Shown in pieces: positions 34,101 to 42,666 of a stretch of 64,000 nt of DNA. The notes under the pieces are model-generated. The model searched no databases and was not told the DNA's origin. It saw nothing but the letters and a program-made list of their open reading frames with translations. The stretch is from DATLLN01 sp963797175 (GTDB lineage Bacteria > Actinomycetota > Thermoleophilia > Gaiellales > JAICJC01). The DNA lies in contig CAWCOL010000009.1 of assembly GCA_963797175.1 (NCBI GenBank), positions 868,001 to 932,000 of the forward strand. The letters are read 5' to 3'. Position 1 is the stretch's first letter. Each line of letters begins with the position of its first letter. The position numbers and the translations under genes were made by a program.

Positions 34101-35252
34101 TCAGCGGCCGGCGGCCGTCCCCAGCCTGCCCGATCCGGCGGTGATCGCCAGCACGAGGCAGAGCGGGAGGACCAGCGCCGCGCGCAGGCCGACCGCCCCC
34201 GACACGAAGCCGATCAGCGCCGGGCCGGTGACGGCGCCCAGGTAGCCCACGGTGAACACGCGGGAGACGACGCTCTCGTCCGACCCCAGGCCGGCGCCCG
34301 CTGCCGCGCTGACGACGGTCGGCACGACCGGGCCGAGGCCGAGGCCCAGCAGCCCGAAGCCGATCAGCCCGGTGGCAGGCCGCGGCACGAGCAGGGCGAG
34401 CGCCAGCCCGGAGCCCGCCAGGGCGGTCGAGACGGCCACCAGCCGCACCGGTCCGACCGCCGCCGCCAGCCGGTCGCCCAGCGCCCGCGACGCGATCATC
34501 CCCAGCGAGAAGCAGGCGAAGCCCGCCACGGCCAGTGCCGCGCCGGCGCCGACCCGGTCGTGCAGGAAGACCGCGCTCCAGTCGGCGGCGGCGCCCTCGC
34601 TGAAGAACGAGCAGAACGCGAGCAGGCCGAACACGACGACGGCGAGCGTCCACCGGTCGCCGGGGTGGGCACGACCGCCCTCGCGGGTCGCCCGGCGGGG
34701 CAGGCGGGCCAGCGGCACCGCCGAGAGGGCCGCAACGGCAACGGCGATCACGCCGAACTGCACGGCCGGACCGATGCCGCCCCCGGCCGCGGCCACCCCG
34801 AGCAACGCTCCCAGCCCGAGGCCGACGCTCCACATCCCGTGGAACCCCGACATCAGCGGCCTGCCGCGCTCGCGCTCGACCACGACCGCCTCGGAGTTCA
34901 TCGCCACGTCCACGACCGCAGCGGTCACGCCGAAACCGGCGAGCACGACCGTCAGCATCGCCAGGTTGCCGGCCAGCGCGATCAGGCAGAGGATGGCGCC
35001 GTAGAGGGGAACCCCGACCCGCACCACGGTCGCCGGGCCGGCGCGGGACGCGACCAGACCGCCCAGGCGGCCACCGGCGATCGTCCCCAGCGCCATCCCC
35101 AACAGGGCGAGCCCGAGCTGCGTGTCGGACAGGCCGAGGCCGTGCTTGACCGCCGGGATCCGCGACGCCCAGGATCCGGAGATCACTGCGTGGGACAGGA
35201 ACGCCGCGCCCACGCCGGTCCGGCCGCGGTCACGCAGATCGATCCTCGACAA
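34101..35252 (-). CDS. MFS transporter (YbjJ/fucose-permease-like)
   Basis: About 383 residues, 12 predicted helices. The MFS loop motif appears as GGRLGGLVASRAGPATVVRVG after helix 2. The long open frame would begin inside tRNA-Val; TTG 35252 lies just outside the mature tRNA and GTG 35213 is another option, so the start is uncertain. Family members are sugar or small-molecule transporters with poorly known substrates. It may be co-transcribed with the tRNA. Confidence 0.8.
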   Translation of the reverse strand: MSRIDLRDRGRTGVGAAFLSHAVISGSWASRIPAVKHGLGLSDTQLGLALLGMALGTIAGGRLGGLVASRAGPATVVRVGVPLYGAILCLIALAGNLAMLTVVLAGFGVTAAVVDVAMNSEAVVVERERGRPLMSGFHGMWSVGLGLGALLGVAAAGGGIGPAVQFGVIAVAVAALSAVPLARLPRRATREGGRAHPGDRWTLAVVVFGLLAFCSFFSEGAAADWSAVFLHDRVGAGAALAVAGFACFSLGMIASRALGDRLAAAVGPVRLVAVSTALAGSGLALALLVPRPATGLIGFGLLGLGLGPVVPTVVSAAAGAGLGSDESVVSRVFTVGYLGAVTGPALIGFVSGAVGLRAALVLPLCLVLAITAGSGRLGTAAGR

Positions 35253-35325
35253 TGGGCGCAACAGGGCTCGAACCTGTGACCTTCCGCGCGTGAAGCGGAC
35301 GCTCTCCCAGCTGAGCTATGCGCCC
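35253..35325 (-). tRNA. tRNA-Val (CAC)
   Basis: 73 nt on the minus strand. The acceptor GGGCGCA pairs with TGCGCCC, the D arm is AGCTCAGCTGGGAGAGC, the anticodon stem TCCGC/GCGGA encloses loop TTCACGC (anticodon CAC), and the T arm has GGTTCGAGCCC. The discriminator is A and CCA is not encoded. It directly abuts the MFS transporter gene. Confidence 0.94.
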
Positions 35326-35426
35326 CGGGATCAGGGAGGATACCGCGATCGGAGCGGCCGCGATGAGTTTCCCCGGGCGGTGCGGTCCACTACCCACACG
35401 ACGGAATCGACGCAGGAGGGATCGCG

Positions 35427-36008
35427 ATGGGCAAGGTGGTGGTAACCGAGTTCGTATCGCTGGACGGCGTGATGGAGGATCCGGGCGGCGCCGAGGACTA
35501 CGCCCACGGCGGCTGGACGTTCACGTTCGACCGCGGCGAGGACGGCGACCGGTTCAAGCTGGACGAGCTGAAGGACGCCGACATCCTGCTGCTCGGCCGC
35601 CGCACCTACGAGGGCTTCGCCAAGGCGTGGCCGTCGATGACCGACGAGGTCGGCTTCGCCGAGAAGTTCAACGGCATGTCCAAGGTCGTCGTCTCGAGCA
35701 CGCTGGAGCGGGCCGACTGGAACAACTCGGAGATCCTGCGCGGCGACCTGGCCGAGGGCATCGCCGAGCTGAAGACGCGCTCGGACGGCGACATCCTCGT
35801 CAACGGCAGCGCCCAGCTGGTGCACGGGCTGATGGAGCTCGACCTGGTGGACGAGCTGCGGCTGATGCTGTTCCCGATCGTGCTGGGCAGCGGCAAGCGG
35901 ACGTTCCCCGACACGGCGAAGGCGATCCGGCTCGAGCTGGTCGACTCGCGGCCGGTCGGCTCCTCCGGCGTCCTCGTCCTCACCTACCGGCGCGCCGCGG
36001 CGGAGTAG
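35427..36008 (+). CDS. Dihydrofolate reductase-like (RibD C-terminal domain) protein
   Basis: 193 residues. The DHFR/RibD-C fold is seen in VTEFVSLDGVMEDPGG, ILLLGRRTYEGFAKAWP, VVVSSTLERADWNN, DILVNGSAQLVHGLMELDLV and LFPIVLGSGKRTFPD. This stand-alone family (YwjB/YyaP-like) binds NADPH, but the physiological substrate is generally unknown. GGAGGG lies 8 nt before ATG 35427. It ends tail-to-tail with the arginase-fold gene with no spacer. Confidence 0.87.
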   Translation: MGKVVVTEFVSLDGVMEDPGGAEDYAHGGWTFTFDRGEDGDRFKLDELKDADILLLGRRTYEGFAKAWPSMTDEVGFAEKFNGMSKVVVSSTLERADWNNSEILRGDLAEGIAELKTRSDGDILVNGSAQLVHGLMELDLVDELRLMLFPIVLGSGKRTFPDTAKAIRLELVDSRPVGSSGVLVLTYRRAAAE

Positions 36009-36881
36009 CTACAAGGCGTGTTCGAGGATGTTCGCGATCCGGGCGGCGGCGGCGCCGTCCGGATCGAGCGGCGGCACCAGGTCGGCGACGCTGACGCCGA
36101 TCAGCGCGGGGGAGGCGGCCAGCGGCGCCAGCACCGCCTCCAGCGCCTCCCAGGTGAGGCCGTCGGCCTGGGGATAGGAGACCGCCGACATCACGTCGCG
36201 GTCGAGCACATCCAGGTCGATGTGCAGCCACATCGCCCCGGTGCCGACGAGCCGGCCGGCGACGGCGGCGCCCACGCCCGCCGGATCGGCGGACACCTCG
36301 CGGCCGACGTGCTGCTCGACCCGGTCGTCCACCAGGTCGGCCTCGCTGATGCCGCCGCTGTGGTCGATCCGGTGGCCCACCACGACGACGTCCGCGGGGT
36401 TCACCATCGGCGCCTCGCCCGCCAACTCGGTCAGGCCGGCGGCGCCGTAGCCGCAGATCGCGGCGAGGTCCATGTCGGCCGCCTCGCCGGTCGGCGACGT
36501 CGCGCCGTCGAAGAAGTCCAGGTGGCCGTCCACGAAGGCGAGGCCGGCCCTGCCGTAGCGGCGCCGCGCCGCGGCCAGGCAGCCCGGCAGGTAGGCGCAG
36601 TCGCCTCCCAGCACCAGCGGCAGCGCAGGCCGGTGGAAGATCGCGAGCACCGCGTCGCGCACGGCGGCGCACGCGGCCCGCACCTCGCGGTAGGCGACGA
36701 TGCCCGTGACGGGCTCGCGCCGGGCGTCGACGATGGCCGGGTGGACGTCGCCGATGTCCTCCGCCCCGAGCCGGCCGAGCAGTCCGGTGGCGCGCAGCGC
36801 GTCGGCTCCCAGCTGCTCGCCGCGGCCCCGTCCGGAGCAGTCGAGCGGCGAGCCGAGCGCGACGATCGCCCGCCGGCTCAT
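36009..36881 (-). CDS. Arginase/agmatinase-fold hydrolase
   Basis: 290 residues. The ureohydrolase metal motifs are visible but altered: LVLGGDCAYLPG has Cys where GGDH normally supplies a manganese ligand, AFVDGHLDFFD stands for the DAHxD motif, and LHIDLDVLDRD for SxDxDxxDP. A GGDC form is found in some actinobacterial arginase-like proteins, so activity or metal use may differ. The substrate (arginine, agmatine, formiminoglutamate or other) cannot be assigned. ATG 36881 overlaps the membrane-protein stop (ATGA): last gene of a three-gene coupled operon. Confidence 0.8.
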   Translation of the reverse strand: MSRRAIVALGSPLDCSGRGRGEQLGADALRATGLLGRLGAEDIGDVHPAIVDARREPVTGIVAYREVRAACAAVRDAVLAIFHRPALPLVLGGDCAYLPGCLAAARRRYGRAGLAFVDGHLDFFDGATSPTGEAADMDLAAICGYGAAGLTELAGEAPMVNPADVVVVGHRIDHSGGISEADLVDDRVEQHVGREVSADPAGVGAAVAGRLVGTGAMWLHIDLDVLDRDVMSAVSYPQADGLTWEALEAVLAPLAASPALIGVSVADLVPPLDPDGAAAARIANILEHAL

Positions 36882-38353
36882 CCCTCGAGCGCCTGCGCCA
36901 GGACCCAGAGGCCCGCCATCGTGTACAGCACCATCAGCGCCGTGATCGGCGAGTGCATCAGCGCGGCGTGGAGCCGCCGCCCGGCCGGCGCGCGGCGGGC
37001 GACGCGCTGCGCCTCGAACACCGCGACCACGTGCCCGACCACGATCACGCCGGCCTGGATCCACCACACCAGCCACCCGGGCACCGACGTGAAGATGCGG
37101 TAATGCAGCCAGCCGCTCGCGAACGGGTCGGCCAGCACCTGCGGCGTCAGCTGGGCGTAGACGACGGCGTAGACCAGGTAGTGGGCGACGAAGTAGACCG
37201 CCGCGATCGGGATCAGCGTCGGCGCGTAGCGGCTCACCGCGGCGGCCGTCCCGCCGCCCTCGAGCTGGCCAACCAGTGCGCAGACGGCGACGAACAGCGT
37301 CACGAACAGCGTCACCACGACCACCATCGAGAGCGTCCGCAGCGTGGAGGAGTGGGCGCCCAGCCAGCTGCCGTACGGCGCGATCCGGTCGGTCAGGTCG
37401 ATGTAGCGGGTGGTGCGGGAGAAGCCGTCGAAGACGACCGTCGCCAGCATCGCCAGCACGAATGCGCCGCCCGCCGCCGCCAGCGGCGGCTCGCGGTGGA
37501 CGCCGGAGCCGTAGGAGCGCAGCCGCACGCCGCGCTGATCGGCGTCGGCGTCGATGAAGCACGACGGGCAGCCGCGCCGCTCGCCGTCGCGGCAGCGCAG
37601 CGCCTGGCAGGGCTCGGCCGTCCTGCACCACATCTCGGCCGGGGCGAAGCGGCTGAGCACGCGGGCCAGGGCGGTGAACAGCTCGCCCCGCTCCAGCCAC
37701 ACCTCGGCGCCGAACAGCGCCATCGCCCCCAGCTGCACGACGAGGTAGGCGACGATGATTGCCGCCAGGTACTGCGGGTTGCTGCCGCCGGTCCAGCACA
37801 GCTCGAGCCACGCCAGCGCCAGCAGCTGGACGATCGCCGGCCACATCCCCAGCCGGGCCGGATAGGGGCGGGGCGTGATCCCGTCCCGGGCGAGCTGCTG
37901 CTCCAGCATGCGGCCGAGCGCGTTGACCGGACTGACAGCGTCCCAGACGTTGCCGATCAGGGCGGCGACCACGGCGACGCCCACCCACAGGTCGATCCAG
38001 AACAGCACCGTGGCAGGGTTGGCGTAGAAGCGGATGTCGCCGAACAGGCCGCCGACGACGGCGATGACGATGGCCACGCCCAGCACGACCCGGGCGATCC
38101 GGGCGGCCAGCGCCGCCGTGGCGCCCGGCGTCCACGAGCGGTCGCTCGTCCAGCTGCCCCGCTCGGCGCCGGCCACCGCCATCGGCACGGAGAGCAGCAC
38201 GACGAGGCCGCCCGAGACGGCGTACAGCCACACCGGCAGCTGGAACTCGTAGGACTTCCCGGCCACCGCGTGGGCCGATGCCACGGCGGGAAACACCACG
38301 GCAGCCCCGAGCGAGCCGGACAGCGCCAGCGTGGCGCGGGTACGGAGCGTCAC
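36878..38353 (-). CDS. Polytopic membrane protein with cytoplasmic-type Cys cluster
   Basis: 491 residues. A signal-like N-terminus (AALSGSLGAAVVFPAVASAHA type) is followed by LPVWLYAVSGGLVVLLSVP and about ten more helices. It resembles actinobacterial proteins often labelled fenitrothion hydrolase, a name I would not rely on. A loop at ~245-290 carries five cysteines: MWCRTAEPCQALRCRDGE, then GCPSCFID, suggesting a metal or redox site. GTG 38353 overlaps the GH4 stop and its stop overlaps the arginase-fold start. Function unknown. Confidence 0.6.
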   Translation of the reverse strand: MTLRTRATLALSGSLGAAVVFPAVASAHAVAGKSYEFQLPVWLYAVSGGLVVLLSVPMAVAGAERGSWTSDRSWTPGATAALAARIARVVLGVAIVIAVVGGLFGDIRFYANPATVLFWIDLWVGVAVVAALIGNVWDAVSPVNALGRMLEQQLARDGITPRPYPARLGMWPAIVQLLALAWLELCWTGGSNPQYLAAIIVAYLVVQLGAMALFGAEVWLERGELFTALARVLSRFAPAEMWCRTAEPCQALRCRDGERRGCPSCFIDADADQRGVRLRSYGSGVHREPPLAAAGGAFVLAMLATVVFDGFSRTTRYIDLTDRIAPYGSWLGAHSSTLRTLSMVVVVTLFVTLFVAVCALVGQLEGGGTAAAVSRYAPTLIPIAAVYFVAHYLVYAVVYAQLTPQVLADPFASGWLHYRIFTSVPGWLVWWIQAGVIVVGHVVAVFEAQRVARRAPAGRRLHAALMHSPITALMVLYTMAGLWVLAQALEG

Positions 38354-39648
38354 GTCCGCACCAGCCGGTCGGGCAGGTGGTCGCGATGGGCCTCCGCAAG
38401 CTCGTCGTAGAGCAGCTCTGCCTTGCCCAGGTCGAGCACGAGCGGATTCGCGGCCAGCGCCTGCACCGCCTGGCGGCGGTCGCCGTCCCACGCGGCGTCG
38501 GCCGCGAGCAGCTGGTACTCGGCCAGCGACTTGACCAGGCCGCGCACCGGCGGCGGCAGCTCGAACCGGCCCTCGGGATGGATCCCGGAGGCGTTGCAGC
38601 GGCCGGGCACCTCGACCACCTGCCGGTCGGGCAGCTCCGCGATCGTGCCGTTGTTGGGCACGTTGACGGGCCACACCTCGTCCCGGTCGTTGAAGACGGC
38701 GTCCATCACGTCCACCGCCAGCTCGAGCTCGTCGATCCCGCCGCGGCAGAGGTCGGGGTCGAGCTGCGGGTCGGCGCGGGCCGCCTGCTCCTCGTAGTGC
38801 CGCCAGTAGCCGCCGGTCATGCCCATGATGTCCTGCGAGCGCGTCGTCGGCTTACCGCGCAGGTGCTCGAGCACGGTGTCGCGGTAGTAGTAGTAGGCCA
38901 TGTAGTCCGCGGGGACGGCGCGGACGGTCACGGCCAGCCGCAGCAGGCCGTCCCACCACGGCTCGCGCACCTCGCGGTCGCGGCGGGCGTCGAGCTCGTC
39001 CAGCAGCGGCAGCAGGTCGTCGCCGTCGTAGCGGGCGGCGACGCTGAAGCAGCCGTGGTTCAGCCCCACCATCGTCGCCTCGATCAGGTCGGGGTCGAGG
39101 CCGACGCCTGCAGCGAAGATGCGGGGGAAGTAGATCGGCCCCTCGCACAGCGAGACCACCGAGATCGCGCTGTGATCGGCGATCGCCTGGGCGACGAGGT
39201 TGACCGGGTTGGTGTAGTTGACGAGCAGGGCGTCCGGGCAGAGCTCGGCCATCTCCCCGCACACCTCGCGCAGCACGGCGATCGACCGCAGCGCCATGAA
39301 GAAGCCGCCGGGGCCCTGCGTCTCCTGGCCGATCACGCCGTGGCGGAGCGGGATGCTCTCGTCCAGGTGCCGCGCCTCGAACCCGCCCGGCCGGAAGCTC
39401 GAGAGCACCGCGTCGGCGCCCTCCAGCGCCCTGCGCCGCTCGGTGGTGGCGGAGAACCGCAGGTCGAGGCCGCGGGCCTGCGCCATCCGCTCGGCCAGCC
39501 GGCGGACGATCTCGAGCCGCCCCTCGTCCAGATCGACCAGCGCCACCTCGGAGCCGGCGAACTGCTCGCCCTGGGCGATCAGCCCCGCGACCGTGCCCGG
39601 CGCGCGCGTCGAGCCTCCACCCAGGTAGACGAGCTTGATGGCCGCCAT
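38350..39648 (-). CDS. Glycoside hydrolase family 4 (6-phospho-beta-glucosidase/alpha-galactosidase type)
   Basis: 432 residues. The N-terminal NAD-binding loop is KLVYLGGGSTRAPG. The metal/substrate motifs are LLVNYTNPVNLVAQAI, SLCEGPIYFP (Cys ligand) and VGLNHGCF (His). GH4 enzymes use NAD+ and a divalent metal to cleave glycosides by an oxidation-elimination route, often on 6-phosphorylated sugars. ATG 39648 was chosen because the open frame before it runs through repeats. It heads the operon with the membrane and arginase-fold proteins. Confidence 0.85.
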   Translation of the reverse strand: MAAIKLVYLGGGSTRAPGTVAGLIAQGEQFAGSEVALVDLDEGRLEIVRRLAERMAQARGLDLRFSATTERRRALEGADAVLSSFRPGGFEARHLDESIPLRHGVIGQETQGPGGFFMALRSIAVLREVCGEMAELCPDALLVNYTNPVNLVAQAIADHSAISVVSLCEGPIYFPRIFAAGVGLDPDLIEATMVGLNHGCFSVAARYDGDDLLPLLDELDARRDREVREPWWDGLLRLAVTVRAVPADYMAYYYYRDTVLEHLRGKPTTRSQDIMGMTGGYWRHYEEQAARADPQLDPDLCRGGIDELELAVDVMDAVFNDRDEVWPVNVPNNGTIAELPDRQVVEVPGRCNASGIHPEGRFELPPPVRGLVKSLAEYQLLAADAAWDGDRRQAVQALAANPLVLDLGKAELLYDELAEAHRDHLPDRLVRT

Positions 39649-39770
39649 CGCGTCCCGGATCGTACCGGCCTGCCTCCCGGTGTCCGGCACCGTGCCGGGC
39701 ACCTGCTCCGGGACGGAACCCGGCACCGACTCCGGCTCGGACTCCGGCTCGGTGCCAGACTCGGTGCCGG
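39649..39770. repeat. Intergenic palindromic and direct repeats
   Basis: 39684-39698 is CCGGCAC-C-GTGCCGG, the same GGCAC-N-GTGCC core as at 0.6 and 10.9 kb. It is followed by two tandem copies of GACTCCGGCTCG (39728-39739 and 39740-39751) and two of CTCGGTGCC (39748, 39760). The rest of the gap to 39916 becomes AT-richer and should hold the promoter of the FAD protein gene, but no clear -35/-10 pair stands out. Confidence 0.7.
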
Positions 39771-39916
39771 AGGTCCTCAAAGACGTTGCAGAGTCGTGCG
39801 CGAGTCCGCCCGGAAGTGCGCGGGATCGGCACGGTTTGAGGCTTGACGAACGGGGAATCCTCTCTGCACTACCTAATCTCCACCATGTCAATGATCTTTA
39901 TGGAATACTCCGCCTC

Positions 39917-41335
39917 ATGAGCATCCTGGACACGATCCGATCCGAGCCGCGCCCCGCTCCGAGCACCTCCGACCGCGCGGACGTCGCCATCATCGGCGGC
40001 GGTGCCAGCGGCGTCCTGCTCGCCGCCGAGCTGCTGCGCCACGGCCGCCGGGCCCGCCGGGTCGCGCTGATCGAGCGCACCGCCCACACCGGCCGCGGCG
40101 CCGCCTACGGCACCGGCGATCCCGCCCACCTGCTGAACGTGCCCGCCGGCGGGATGAGCGCAATGGCCCACGACGCCACGCACTTCGTCCGCTGGCTGCG
40201 CCGCCGAAACCCCGACGCCCACGAGCTGACCTTCGCCGCCCGCCGCGACTATCGCCGCTACCTCGGCCACGTCCTCGCCGACGCGCGCGAGCTGGGTGAC
40301 GGCGAGCTGCTGCGCCGAAACGACGCCGCGACGACGATCGACCCCGACCCGCGCGGCATGCGCGTCCGCCTCGCCGGCGGCGGCCATGTCCTCGCCTCCG
40401 AGGTGGTGCTCGCGACCGGCACGCTGCCGCCCGTCTGGCCGCAGATCCCCGGGCTGGATGCCGTCCCGGCCGCCCGCCTGGTGGGCGACCCCTGGCGGCC
40501 CGGTGCGCTGGACGGGCTGCCCGACGGCCCCGTGCTGTGCCTCGGCACCGGCCTGACCGCCGTCGACGTCGCCCTCACGCTGGCCCGCGACCAGCACCGC
40601 AGCGTGCTGGCGCTCTCCCGCCACGGCCTGCTGCCCTCCGCCCATCGCGCCGACGGCCCCCGCGACCCCTACGCCCTGGAACTGCCCGACGACGTCACCG
40701 CGCCCGGCCTGCTGCGCTGGCTGCGCGGGGAGATCGCCTCACTGGCCGCCGAGGGCAAGGACTGGCGCGAGGCGGTCAACGCGATCCGGCCCCACTCGCC
40801 GCGGCTGTGGGCGGCGATGACCATGGCCGAGCGCGAGCGGTTCCACCGCCACCTCGAGCGCTACTGGACGGTCAGCCGGCACCGAATGGCGCCGCAGGTC
40901 GCGGCCGCGATCGACCGGCTGCGGTCGGACCGGCGGCTGGAGGTCTCGGCCGGCGCGGTGCGCCGCGTCACGGCGACCCCGGACGGCCTGCACGTGCTGA
41001 CCGCCGCGCGCTCCGGCGCGCGCACCGAGCGGGTCGCCGCCATCGTCAACTGCACCGGCCCGGGCCGCGACGTACGGGCCGACCCGCTGCTGGGCGAGCT
41101 CTGCCGGCGCGGGATCGTGATCTCGCACCCGCTGGGCGGCGTTGCCGCATCGGCCGACGGACTGACCGCCACCGGGCTGGCCGACCGGCCGCCCGTGTGG
41201 GCGATCGGGTCGCTGCTGACCGGCGAGCGGCTGGAGTCGGTCGCCGTGCCCGAGATCCGCACGCAGGCGTGGCTGCTGGCCCGCCGCCTGGGCCGGCATG
41301 CCGCCACCGGTGCCGCCGCCGCCCGGCACGGGTAG
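39917..41335 (+). CDS. FAD/NAD(P)-binding protein (NAD_binding_9 type)
   Basis: 472 residues. The dinucleotide-binding motif is VAIIGGGASGVLLAAELLRH, followed by IERTAHTGRGAAYGTGDPAHLLNVPAGGM, which is typical of a flavoprotein family related to hydroxylating monooxygenases. A second nucleotide motif is CLGTGLTAVDVALTLA, and NCTGPGRDV lies near the C-terminus. The substrate is unknown; no ferredoxin or partner gene is nearby. ATG 39917 was picked from the family start. It is followed after 9 bp by a dehalogenase-like gene. Confidence 0.8.
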   Translation: MSILDTIRSEPRPAPSTSDRADVAIIGGGASGVLLAAELLRHGRRARRVALIERTAHTGRGAAYGTGDPAHLLNVPAGGMSAMAHDATHFVRWLRRRNPDAHELTFAARRDYRRYLGHVLADARELGDGELLRRNDAATTIDPDPRGMRVRLAGGGHVLASEVVLATGTLPPVWPQIPGLDAVPAARLVGDPWRPGALDGLPDGPVLCLGTGLTAVDVALTLARDQHRSVLALSRHGLLPSAHRADGPRDPYALELPDDVTAPGLLRWLRGEIASLAAEGKDWREAVNAIRPHSPRLWAAMTMAERERFHRHLERYWTVSRHRMAPQVAAAIDRLRSDRRLEVSAGAVRRVTATPDGLHVLTAARSGARTERVAAIVNCTGPGRDVRADPLLGELCRRGIVISHPLGGVAASADGLTATGLADRPPVWAIGSLLTGERLESVAVPEIRTQAWLLARRLGRHAATGAAAARHG

Positions 41336-41344
41336 TCTGGCCGT

Positions 41345-42046
41345 GTGACGATCGACCTCGGCGCCTTCGACGCGCTCACGTTCGACTGCTACGGCACCCT
41401 GATCGACTGGGAGCGCGGCATCCTGGCCGGCATGCGGCCGGTGCTGGCCGCGCACCGCGGACCCGAGCAGACCGACGACGAGCTGCTCGAGCGCTACGCC
41501 CGGCACGAGGCCGAGCTCGAGAGCGGCCCGTACCTCGCCTACCGCGAGGTGATCGCACGCAGCCTGGCCGGCGTCTGCGAGGAGCTCGACGTCGCCCCAG
41601 GCGCAGAGGAGCTGGCCCGGTTCGGCGGCTCGGTCGGGGAGTGGCCGGCGTTCCCCGACTCGCCGGCGGCGCTCGCCCGTCTGCACACCCGCTACCGGCT
41701 GGGCGTGCTGACCAACTGCGACGACGACCTCTTCGCCGCGTCGGCCCGGCGGCTGGGCGTCGAGTTCGACTGGGTCGTGACCGCCCAGCAGGCCCATGGG
41801 TACAAGCCGCGCGAGGAGAACTTCCACCTGCTGCTGGCCACGCTGGGCCTGCCCCGCGAGCGCGTGCTGCACGTCGCCCAGAGCCTGTTCCACGACCACG
41901 TCCCCGCCCAGCGGCTGGGCTTCTCGTCGGTCTGGATCGACCGCCGCGGCGACCGCGACGGCACGGGCGCGACGCCGCCGGCCGAGGCGCACCCCGACCT
42001 GACCTTCCCGGACATGGCAAGCTTCGCGGCTGCGGCCGTCTCCTGA
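41345..42046 (+). CDS. Haloacid dehalogenase-like hydrolase, type II
   Basis: 233 residues. Motif I FDCYGTLIDWERGI (nucleophile Asp with the CYGT form common in L-2-haloacid dehalogenases), helical cap ~20-95, motif II VLTNCDDDL, Lys in GYKPREENF and a C-terminal acidic region HVAQSLFHDHVPA. It may cleave 2-halo acids or act as a phosphatase. GTG 41345 lies 9 bp after the flavoprotein gene, which implies an operon. It ends 10 bp before tRNA-Ser on the other strand. Confidence 0.86.
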   Translation: MTIDLGAFDALTFDCYGTLIDWERGILAGMRPVLAAHRGPEQTDDELLERYARHEAELESGPYLAYREVIARSLAGVCEELDVAPGAEELARFGGSVGEWPAFPDSPAALARLHTRYRLGVLTNCDDDLFAASARRLGVEFDWVVTAQQAHGYKPREENFHLLLATLGLPRERVLHVAQSLFHDHVPAQRLGFSSVWIDRRGDRDGTGATPPAEAHPDLTFPDMASFAAAAVS

Positions 42047-42056
42047 ACGCCGCCAG

Positions 42057-42148
42057 CGGAGAGGGCGGGATTCGAACCCGCGAAGCAGGTGAAACCCCGC
42101 TTACGCGATTTCCAGTCGCGCTCCTTAAGCCAACTCGGACACCTCTCC
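42057..42148 (-). tRNA. tRNA-Ser (GGA)
   Basis: 92 nt with a long variable arm. The acceptor GGAGAGG pairs with CCTCTCC, the D arm is TGTCCGAGTTGGCTTAAGGA, the anticodon loop CTGGAAA gives GGA, and the T arm has GGTTCGAATCC. The discriminator is G, as expected for serine. CCA is not encoded. Together with SRP RNA-dnaX-ybaB-recR it reproduces the tRNA-Ser/scr/dnaX order known from Bacillus. Confidence 0.95.
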
Positions 42149-42230
42149 AGTGCGAGTCGCAGTATGCCACTTGCCGGATGGGCCTCCGCACGACAGACTA
42201 TGCAATCCCGCTTGACCAAGAGAGGTTCGG

Positions 42231-42656
42231 ATGACAGATGAGCGCATCGAGATCCTGCGGCGAGTGCCGCTGTTCGACGGCCTGACAGACAAGGAGCTCG
42301 AGGCCGTCGCCAACACGGCCAAGGAACGCCGCTACGACACCGGCGACACCGTTGTCGGTGAGGGCGAGGGCGGCGTCGGGTTCTTCGTGATCGCCGACGG
42401 CGAGGCGCGCGTCGAGCGCCACGGGGTGCGGCGCGGAACCCTGGGGGCGGGCGGCTCATTCGGCGAGGTCGCGCTGCTCGACGAGACCGGACTGCGCACC
42501 GCGTCCGTCATCGCGGAGTCGCCGCTCCGCGTGTTCGGCATCACCTCATGGCAGTTCACACCGCTGCTCGAGCAGCACCCGGCCATCTCGCTGAAGCTGG
42601 CCAAGATCCTCGCCCGGCGGCTCCGTGAAGCCGAGGATCGGGCGGACGCAAGCTGA
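42231..42656 (+). CDS. Cyclic nucleotide-binding domain protein
   Basis: 141 residues, one CNB domain: LRRVPLFDGLTDKELEAVAN, GDTVVGEGEGGVGFFVIADG, GSFGEVALLDETGLRTASVI (phosphate-binding cassette FGEVALLDETGLRTA) and a short C-terminal helix. There is no DNA-binding HTH or catalytic domain, so it may act as a small signalling or partner protein. The cassette Arg-Thr is kept, consistent with cAMP binding. AGAGAGG precedes ATG 42231. It ends 10 bp before the SRP RNA. Confidence 0.86.
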   Translation: MTDERIEILRRVPLFDGLTDKELEAVANTAKERRYDTGDTVVGEGEGGVGFFVIADGEARVERHGVRRGTLGAGGSFGEVALLDETGLRTASVIAESPLRVFGITSWQFTPLLEQHPAISLKLAKILARRLREAEDRADAS

Positions 42657-42666
42657 TACCATCCTC

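Noticed and set aside
34101..35325. tRNA-Val associated genomic island
   Set aside because: No integrase, direct repeat or change of base composition around the tRNA.
39649..39891. N-terminal extension of the GH4 protein
   Set aside because: It would encode SEPESEP-like repeats from intergenic repeat DNA; MAAIKLVYLGGGS is the normal GH4 start.
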